In this document: positions 6,629-11,925 of the stretch, one piece after another
Layout of the letters: every line of letters begins with the position of its first letter
How positions within the stretch are numbered: position 1 is the stretch's first letter
Assembly (NCBI GenBank): GCA_018646565.1
Contig: JABGUO010000004.1
Coordinates: 1-11,925, forward strand
DNA: 11,925 nucleotides
Direction of reading: 5' to 3'
DNA from: Opitutia bacterium
Lineage (GTDB): Bacteria; Verrucomicrobiota; Verrucomicrobiia; Opitutales; Seribacteraceae
Translations under genes and position numbers: made by a program
The notes under the pieces: generated by a model
The model's input: only the letters and a program-made list of their open reading frames with translations
The model's database searches: none
What the model was told of the DNA's origin: nothing

Positions 6629-7459
6629 ATGAATACCAAGGAAATACTAAACGCCTTTCCCCTACCTGAAGGAAAAATTCTTCGTAATATCGACAAAAAT
6701 GCCTGCGAACGGGCAATCGAACAAATTATCTCAGGAGGGAGGAATAAAACCCGTGAAATAATTGACCTCATTCTCGAACCAGGAAATGGTGATGACATCC
6801 GCCCAAGACACGCGATTCACGCCACCGCTATTCGAGTGGGGGGAACCGGAAAGGAGATAGAGAGAAATTCTTTTGCCTCAGCACTCGCAAGTACTCTGAA
6901 CGACGACCGCCCTAAAGGGGTGAAGGGGTTTATTATTCGCCAACTGCAAATTTGTGGAGGAGCCAAGCAGGCAAATTCTATAGCTCATTTTTTAAACGAT
7001 TCTGAGGAACATCTCTATGAATACTCAGCACAAGCCCTGGAAGCAATTGGGATCTTAACTGTAGAGCATTTCCGTAAGGCTTACCCTTTGGCAAAAGGAG
7101 CTCCACGTCTCACAATTCTGCAAGGACTTGGCGTGCTTCAAGATAAAAAGTCTCGACAATTCTTCCTTTCCGCGATGCAAGATAGCGATAGGGAAATACG
7201 ACTTGCAGGAATCTGGTGCCTAATGCGAATTTCCTCCGCAAAGGACGCCGAATTGATGCTTTCTCAATCGCGTAAAGAAAAAGGCTGGGGCCGTATTAAA
7301 GCGACAGCATATTGTTTTGAACTAGCTGAAAAACTTGCAAAGAATGGTCAAAGCAAAGAAGCAAAAGGCATTTATATTAAAATTAAAAAATCGCATTCTG
7401 AAAAACAAGATGCTTATCTTCGTGAATCAGCCGACCGGGGGTTGGCACAATTACAATAA
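6629..7459 (+). CDS. HEAT-repeat-like protein, probably cytoplasmic
   Basis: 276 aa, almost wholly alpha-helical in character, with paired amphipathic helices typical of HEAT-like repeats. Clear units include VKGFIIRQLQICGG with ANSIAHFLNDSE, YEYSAQALEAIGI, LTILQGLGVLQD with RQFFLSAMQDSD, and IRLAGIWCLMRIS. Such repeats form solenoids that bind proteins or peptides; no enzymatic motif is visible. No signal peptide or membrane segment is seen, unlike every other complete gene in this operon, and an in-frame stop at 6617-6619 rules out an N-terminal extension. It starts 19 nt after the oxidoreductase stop, with no strong ribosome binding site. A chaperone or scaffold role for the upstream Tat substrate is possible but speculative. 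Confidence 0.8.
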   Translation: MNTKEILNAFPLPEGKILRNIDKNACERAIEQIISGGRNKTREIIDLILEPGNGDDIRPRHAIHATAIRVGGTGKEIERNSFASALASTLNDDRPKGVKGFIIRQLQICGGAKQANSIAHFLNDSEEHLYEYSAQALEAIGILTVEHFRKAYPLAKGAPRLTILQGLGVLQDKKSRQFFLSAMQDSDREIRLAGIWCLMRISSAKDAELMLSQSRKEKGWGRIKATAYCFELAEKLAKNGQSKEAKGIYIKIKKSHSEKQDAYLRESADRGLAQLQ

Positions 7460-7475
7460 ATCTGAATATCTAGCC

Positions 7476-8723
7476 ATGCGCATAATCTTTCTCCTCTTGC
7501 TCCCAGTAGCTTTAGTCCAAGCTAAGCCCACTTATTGGAATCAATTTCGCGGCCCGAATGGAGACGGCGACGCTCAAAACTCTCAACTGCCAGTCCAGTT
7601 CTCGGAAAGCAAAAACCTGACATGGAAAACGCCTATACCGGGAAAAGCATGGTCCTCCCCTGTTGTAAAAGATGGAAAAGTTTGGATTACAAACGCCGAG
7701 GAGGACGGATACAAAATGTGGGCGATTCAATTGGACTGGAAGACCGGCAAGCAGATAAAAAAAGTATTAGTCTTTGAGAACAAAGAACCCCAATTCTGCC
7801 ATCCTATGAATAGCTATGCGACACCCACTCCTGTAATAGAGGGAGAGATGGTATTTGTTCATTTCGGAACACATGGAACTGCAGCTCTGGATCTAAAAAA
7901 TGGAATAAAGATTTGGGAACGCAGAGATTTTAAATGTGATCATTTTCGCGGAGCTGCAGCATCTCCAATCACCCACAAAGAAAACCTGATTATACATTTT
8001 GACGGGCACGACTTACAATACATCGTCTGCTTGGATCAAAAAACTGGTAAGACCGTTTGGAAAAAAGATCGGGCTTATGACTTTAAGACCGATAACGGAG
8101 ATCGAAAAAAAGCGTACTGTACGCCCAGTGTTATAACTCATAACGGAAAAGAAGAATTAATAAGCCCCGGTGCAGTAGCCACCGAATCAAGAAATCCAAA
8201 AAATGGAGAACTATATTGGACGGTAAGAACCGGAGGAATGAATTCCTCTTCCCGACCCATTTATCGTCATGGCATGGTATATGTGTTTTGTGGAATGGGC
8301 TCGATGTCGGTCATAAGACCAGGCGGATTAGGGGATGTGGACAAAACGCACTTAGTTTGGAATCGTCGAAAGGTCGTTCCCAAAAAATCATCTCCCCTTT
8401 TGCTTGGAGAATATTTATTTATGGTTTCTGACGAAGGTGTTGCATCCTGTAATAATCCGAAGACTGGGGAGATGTATTGGGCCGAACGACTGGGCGTGAA
8501 AGGTCAATGTGCCTCTTCCCCTATCCATGCCAATGGGAAGATCTATTCTTTCTCGAGTGATGGAGATTGTGTTGTCTTTAAACCCGACCCGGCGGGTCTG
8601 AAAGTGATAAGTCGTAATAAGTTGGATGAGGGTTGTATGGCATCCCCTGCTGTTGTGGGTAATTCCCTGCTTGTGAGAACCAAGAAAAACTTATATCGAT
8701 TTGATCAGCTCGATAAAAAATAA
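7476..8723 (+). CDS. Secreted PQQ-like eight-bladed beta-propeller protein
   Basis: 415 aa. I chose the ATG at 7476 because it begins a compact Sec signal (residues 1-16, ending LVQA) and lies 16 nt after the previous stop. The same frame extends upstream to 7335, but that would overlap the HEAT gene and bury the signal. The mature protein opens with WNQFRGPNGDG (21-31), the usual entry of PQQ-like propellers in PVC bacteria. Eight Ser/Thr-Pro-Val/Ile-type strands recur, for example SSPVVKDGKVWI, TPTPVIEGEMVFV, AASPITHKENLII, TPSVITHNGK, SRPIYRHGMVYVF, SSPLLLGEYLFMV, SSPIHANGKIYSF and ASPAVVGNSLLV, which fits eight blades. Whether it binds PQQ is doubtful, since most members of this group are uncharacterised. 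It could bind glycan or act as a scaffold. Confidence 0.88.
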   Translation: MRIIFLLLLPVALVQAKPTYWNQFRGPNGDGDAQNSQLPVQFSESKNLTWKTPIPGKAWSSPVVKDGKVWITNAEEDGYKMWAIQLDWKTGKQIKKVLVFENKEPQFCHPMNSYATPTPVIEGEMVFVHFGTHGTAALDLKNGIKIWERRDFKCDHFRGAAASPITHKENLIIHFDGHDLQYIVCLDQKTGKTVWKKDRAYDFKTDNGDRKKAYCTPSVITHNGKEELISPGAVATESRNPKNGELYWTVRTGGMNSSSRPIYRHGMVYVFCGMGSMSVIRPGGLGDVDKTHLVWNRRKVVPKKSSPLLLGEYLFMVSDEGVASCNNPKTGEMYWAERLGVKGQCASSPIHANGKIYSFSSDGDCVVFKPDPAGLKVISRNKLDEGCMASPAVVGNSLLVRTKKNLYRFDQLDKK

Positions 8724-8734
8724 CTTTTAATTTA

Positions 8735-9709
8735 ATGAAATCAAAGATCCTCCTAACTACATTACTTTTTAACGCTTTGTCCTTATTTGCTAAGGATACA
8801 TGGAAATCTCAGCCCAATTGGTTAGAGCTTCCCGACAATCGTGATAAAGTGGGAAATATGCATGGTGATATTGCAGTGAGCTCAAATGGTGATGTCTATA
8901 TAAGCGTGGGAGACCCTAAAGCCGGACTTCAAGTTTATGGAGATAACGGAAAGTGGAAACGAAATGTTCCCAATGCCCCGAGTGACCTACATGGATTCGT
9001 AATTAAGAAAGAAGGTAAAAAAGAATTCATATATGGCGTTCGTGTAGGAGGCGGTGAAGTCCTGAAAATGACCCTTCAGGGCAAAACAGTTTTGAAAATT
9101 CCCGCTTCTTCGATCCCAGATCAATTTAAGCGTAAAGGAAAGGATGGTAAGCCTTTTGTGCGACTTACGGGAGCGGATGTCGCTGCCAACGGAGATATTT
9201 TCCTCACCGATGGATACTCTTCGGATCATATCCATCGGTTTAATCAGACTGGGAAATACCTCAATTCATTTGGCGGTAAAAATGCACCCTACGGTTTTCG
9301 TACTCTCCATAAATTGGTAATTGATACAAGGTTTAACCCAGCTCGCATTATCGGAATGGATCGGGCCAACAATCGAGTGGTACATATGAGTTTAGAAGGT
9401 AAATTCATGGGGATAGTTGAAGCTGGTCTTTTACTTCCTGCCTGTGTTCATATCCATGGCGATTGGGCAGTGATTGGTGAGTTAAAAGGTCGCGTGACCA
9501 TTCTTGATAAAAAAGGCGATATTTATGCACAAGTGGGCGGTAATGACAAAAAGGATGAAATCGGAACAAACCGTACCCCTCAATCAAAATGGAGAGAAGG
9601 AATTGTAACCGCTCCCCACGGAATTACTTGTAACGTCAAAGGCGATATCTTTGTCGCTGAATGGAACACGACAGGGAGAGTTCACAGATTTAATCTAATT
9701 TCTAGATAA
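8735..9709 (+). CDS. Secreted NHL-repeat beta-propeller protein
   Basis: 324 aa. The Sec signal is residues 1-19, ending SLFA. The rest is a propeller with NHL-type blades: GADVAANGDIFLTDGYSSD leading to HIHRFNQTGKYLNSFG (to residue 180), LHKLVIDTRF to RVVHMSLEGKF (191-224), and PHGITCNVKGDIFVAEW to GRVHRFN (294-320). His-Gly or a single His marks blade starts at residues 43, 86, 192, 241 and 295. This recalls the central metal site of peptidyl-alpha-hydroxyglycine alpha-amidating lyase and related propellers, so a lyase or metal-binding function is conceivable but unproven. The gene starts 11 nt after the previous stop; the region before the ATG (ACTTTTAATTTA) has no Shine-Dalgarno. Confidence 0.85.
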   Translation: MKSKILLTTLLFNALSLFAKDTWKSQPNWLELPDNRDKVGNMHGDIAVSSNGDVYISVGDPKAGLQVYGDNGKWKRNVPNAPSDLHGFVIKKEGKKEFIYGVRVGGGEVLKMTLQGKTVLKIPASSIPDQFKRKGKDGKPFVRLTGADVAANGDIFLTDGYSSDHIHRFNQTGKYLNSFGGKNAPYGFRTLHKLVIDTRFNPARIIGMDRANNRVVHMSLEGKFMGIVEAGLLLPACVHIHGDWAVIGELKGRVTILDKKGDIYAQVGGNDKKDEIGTNRTPQSKWREGIVTAPHGITCNVKGDIFVAEWNTTGRVHRFNLISR

Positions 9710-9716
9710 CATTTCA

Positions 9717-10337
9717 ATGAACTTCCAGATCCAATCTAAAGTAGTATTCCTGTCTCTTATCGTCGGGGTAATTTATACGCTCGGTGGCAAAGAAAACTTA
9801 TCCGAGAAAAGGGACACACTTTTTAACGGAAAAAATCTCAACGGTTGGAAGATACCTAACGGAAATAAGGATGCAAAATGGTATCAAGCTACAAACGGGG
9901 TTCTTAAAATTAAAAGTGGGCCCAAGAAAAAAGGCTCTGTTCTTTGGACTAAAAAGGAGTATGAAAACTTTGAAGTTAATTTAGAATTTCGTTTTCTTGA
10001 AGGAACTATCGATTCAGGCATTCACTTGAGGAATTCGGACCAAATTCAAATTGGTATTTCCGGTTCCTTGAAACGCGATATGACGGGTTCACCCTATATT
10101 CCCGGGAAAGGTTATCCAGTGGAAGCCAAAGGCATCGCTAAGCTACTCAAGGCTAAGGATTGGAACCGGATGAAAATTCGTGCAATGGGTCCGAAATATA
10201 CAGTTTGGTTACAGGGAAAAGAAGTAATGAACTACGAATCGAAATCAGCTAAAAAGGTGGGTCCGATTGGAATCCAGCTCCATGGAAACAAAAATATGAG
10301 TATTGATTTCCGAAACCTGATGTTGAAAGAAATTTAA
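9717..10337 (+). CDS. Secreted DUF1080 / 3-keto-disaccharide hydrolase domain protein
   Basis: 206 aa, one domain. Residues 1-23 form a hydrophobic signal (VVFLSLIVGVIYTLGG). The domain shows LFNGKNLNGW (35-44), VLWTKKEYENFEVNLEFRF, DSGIHLR (99-105), SGSLKRDMTGSPY (115-127), DWNRMKIRAMGPKYTVWLQG and GPIGIQLHGN with IDFRNLMLKE at the end, all hallmarks of DUF1080. Some members cleave 3-keto-glycosides made by Gfo/Idh/MocA oxidoreductases; others may be binding domains within larger proteins. Being free-standing, secreted and in one operon with such an oxidoreductase favours the enzymatic reading. Catalytic residues cannot be assigned with certainty from sequence alone. It starts 7 nt after the NHL gene and ends 4 nt before the next gene. 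Confidence 0.9.
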   Translation: MNFQIQSKVVFLSLIVGVIYTLGGKENLSEKRDTLFNGKNLNGWKIPNGNKDAKWYQATNGVLKIKSGPKKKGSVLWTKKEYENFEVNLEFRFLEGTIDSGIHLRNSDQIQIGISGSLKRDMTGSPYIPGKGYPVEAKGIAKLLKAKDWNRMKIRAMGPKYTVWLQGKEVMNYESKSAKKVGPIGIQLHGNKNMSIDFRNLMLKEI

Positions 10338-10341
10338 TCCT

Positions 10342-11703
10342 GTGAAGTTCCTGTCCTTACTGTGCTGTTTTTTTTATGCTTCACTTCTTGGGAAAGACAA
10401 GCAACCCAACTTCATTATTTTCCTTACTGATGACTTGGGATGGGGAGACTTGGGCTGCTACGGACATCCAATCATCAAGACACCTAACTTGGACAAATTT
10501 GCCAAGCAGGGCACCAAATTCACTCAATGCTATTCTGCCGCCTCGGTCTGCTCTCCTTCCCGATCCTCAATCCTGACTGGTAGGACGCCCTATCGGAACG
10601 GAGTTTGGCGTTGGATCCCACCGAGGCATCAGGTTCATTTGAGGGAGTCAGAGATTACTATTGCAAGGGTCCTCAAGAAAAAGGGATATGCAACCTGTCA
10701 TGTGGGAAAATGGCACTTGAATGGTTATTTTAATAGTAATGTACACCCTCAACCAAGCGACCATGGATTCGATCATTGGATGGCGACACAGAACAATGCG
10801 GCACCCAGCCACAAAAACCCAAACAATTTTGTACGTAATGGTAAAGAGGTCGGAATATTAGAGGGCTATTCGGCCCCCTTGGTCGTAGAAGAAGGTATTC
10901 GATGGTTGAAAGAGATTAAAAACACTCAGAAACCTTTCTTTCTTAATGTATGGACACACGAACCCCATCTGCCCATTGAATCATCACCCGAATTCATGAA
11001 ACCGTATGAAAACATTTCAGATGAAGGTATTCGGCAGCACCATGGCAATATTACCCAAATCGATCATGCCTTTGGCAATCTAATGAAGGCACTCGACGAA
11101 CTGGGGTTAACCGATAATACTTTTGTATTCTTCACCTCCGATAACGGACCTGAAGGTAATGGAATCAAAGGGAGAACTCGGGGATCTACAGGTGGATTAC
11201 GCGAACGCAAGCGCTCTTCGCATGAGGGAGGCATCCGAGTACCCGGGATTGCTCGTTGGCCAGGTAAAATTCCAACAGGTAAGGAAAGTCAAACGCCTAT
11301 CATTGGATCTGACCTTTTTTCTACAATTCTCGGAATTATGGATATTCCTTTACCCGATGACCGAACCATTGACGGAGCGAACATAATGCCCCTCTTTTCT
11401 GGTAGGCCAATTACTCGTAATATTCCCCTCTATTGGAGGAATCATCTTGCTCGAACTGAAATTCATGTAGCTCTTCGTGAAGGTGATTGGAAAATTTTGG
11501 CAAATACACAATTGGAGGAATTTAAACTCTACAACATCGCAAAGGATTGGGAGGAAAAAGAAGAATTATCCTCAAAATTCCCCGATAAACTGAAATCAAT
11601 GAAAAGTATCCTGTTGTCGGTACATAATCAGGTCGAACGAGAAGGTCCAAAAAAATGGTGGGAAAACGAACCTTCACGCAAGCCCAAGAAAAAGAAGAAA
11701 TAA
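10342..11703 (+). CDS. Secreted family S1 sulfatase, canonical active site
   Basis: 453 aa sulfatase acting outside the cytoplasm. The start is GTG at 10342, 4 nt after the previous stop; the short signal LSLLCCFFYASLLG (residues 4-17) begins right after it, and no ATG fits. Metal ligands Asp30-Asp31 are in LTDDLGW. Cys70 in CSPSRSSILTGR is the formylglycine site and fits the classical signature fully. GKWHLNG holds Lys123 and His125, WTHEPHLP follows, and FTSDNGPEGN is the second metal block. SSHEGGIRVPGIARWPG is a typical strand and loop before the C-terminal subdomain. Activation needs a formylglycine-generating enzyme or an anaerobic sulfatase-maturing enzyme, neither of which is in this window. 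The protein ends in a Lys-rich tail (KPKKKKK). The substrate cannot be named. It is the last gene of the tight cluster. Confidence 0.95.
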   Translation: MKFLSLLCCFFYASLLGKDKQPNFIIFLTDDLGWGDLGCYGHPIIKTPNLDKFAKQGTKFTQCYSAASVCSPSRSSILTGRTPYRNGVWRWIPPRHQVHLRESEITIARVLKKKGYATCHVGKWHLNGYFNSNVHPQPSDHGFDHWMATQNNAAPSHKNPNNFVRNGKEVGILEGYSAPLVVEEGIRWLKEIKNTQKPFFLNVWTHEPHLPIESSPEFMKPYENISDEGIRQHHGNITQIDHAFGNLMKALDELGLTDNTFVFFTSDNGPEGNGIKGRTRGSTGGLRERKRSSHEGGIRVPGIARWPGKIPTGKESQTPIIGSDLFSTILGIMDIPLPDDRTIDGANIMPLFSGRPITRNIPLYWRNHLARTEIHVALREGDWKILANTQLEEFKLYNIAKDWEEKEELSSKFPDKLKSMKSILLSVHNQVEREGPKKWWENEPSRKPKKKKK

Positions 11704-11758
11704 AAACATGACATGATTCGATCTTGCCCTTTCGCAAGGTTGGAAACTACTTAGCATC

Positions 11759-11925
11759 ATGCCAAGTCAATCCGCAGTCTTACGATTACTTTCAGATCTT
11801 GTATCTATTCCAAGCATCAATCCATCCCTCCTTCCAACCCAATCGAATTTAACGGGAGAGGAGAGGGTTGCTACTTTTCTTACAGATTATGCAAATAAAT
11901 TAGGTATTGAAGTCCAAAGACAGGC
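11759..11925 (+). CDS. M20-family metallopeptidase, N-terminal fragment (3' partial)
   Basis: 55 codons from an ATG at 11759 run off the right edge. The translation begins MPSQSAVLRLLSDLVSIPSI, then has GEERVATFLTDYANKLGIEVQRQ-type sequence, as in the N-terminal domain of M20 amidohydrolases (acetylornithine deacetylase, succinyl-diaminopimelate desuccinylase, carboxypeptidase and dipeptidase relatives). The metal-binding His and Asp motifs lie beyond the window, so substrate class cannot be told. There is no signal peptide, so it is probably cytoplasmic. The 55-nt gap before it is wider than those inside the operon; it may be a separate unit with its own promoter or a loosely attached last gene. 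Confidence 0.75.
   Translation, partial: MPSQSAVLRLLSDLVSIPSINPSLLPTQSNLTGEERVATFLTDYANKLGIEVQRQ

Noticed and set aside
7335..7475. Upstream start for the PQQ-like gene
   Set aside because: It would overlap the HEAT-repeat gene by 125 bases and place the signal peptide inside the protein. The ATG at 7476 gives a clean signal sequence.
11723..11738. CTTGC/GCAAG hairpin after the last sulfatase, as a terminator
   Set aside because: The stem is only 5 bp and no T run follows it.
1..11925. CRISPR array, tRNA, rRNA, transposase or prophage genes
   Set aside because: No regularly spaced repeats, cloverleaf-type sequences or mobile-element protein motifs were seen on either strand.

Overview
The window looks like part of a sulfated-glycan utilisation region from a bacterium of the Planctomycetota-Verrucomicrobiota-Chlamydiota (PVC) type. 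The basis is the combination of family S1 sulfatases, a Tat-exported Gfo/Idh/MocA oxidoreductase, a PQQ-type beta-propeller, an NHL protein and a DUF1080 (3-keto-disaccharide hydrolase) protein, in moderately AT-rich, lysine-rich DNA with almost no recognisable Shine-Dalgarno sequences. Marine Verrucomicrobiota or a relative is my best guess. The phylum is an inference; no rRNA or other marker gene is present.

Layout. (1) Positions 2-3831, plus strand: a large protein of unknown function, cut off by the left window edge and carrying an internal duplication of about 230 residues, overlaps by ATGA a sulfatase with an atypical active-site signature. (2) Positions 3828-5177, minus strand: a secreted CIA30-domain protein, converging on the sulfatase with both stop codons sharing one CTAG, and a vapBC-type toxin-antitoxin pair with a perfect inverted repeat directly upstream. 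(3) Positions 5353-11703, plus strand: six closely spaced genes (gaps 4-19 nt) that look like one operon: Tat-exported Gfo/Idh/MocA oxidoreductase, HEAT-repeat-like protein, eight-bladed PQQ-like propeller, NHL propeller, DUF1080 protein and a canonical sulfatase with a GTG start. (4) From 11759 to the right edge: the N-terminus of an M20-family metallopeptidase, 55 nt after the operon.

How the genes may work together. Most products of the main operon carry export signals, so the work is probably done in the periplasm or at the cell surface. Sulfatases would remove sulfate esters. The oxidoreductase and the DUF1080 protein have the family identities expected of an oxidative glycoside-cleavage route (oxidation of a sugar to the 3-keto form, then eliminative or hydrolytic cleavage of the glycosidic bond). 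No classical glycoside hydrolase is present in the window. The propellers and the CIA30 protein could bind glycan or act as accessory enzymes. The toxin-antitoxin pair has no evident role in this pathway.

No tRNA, rRNA, CRISPR array, transposase or convincing rho-independent terminator was seen. No gene-free stretch exceeds 300 bases; the longest are 5178-5352 (vapB operator and the leader of the main operon) and 4434-4557.
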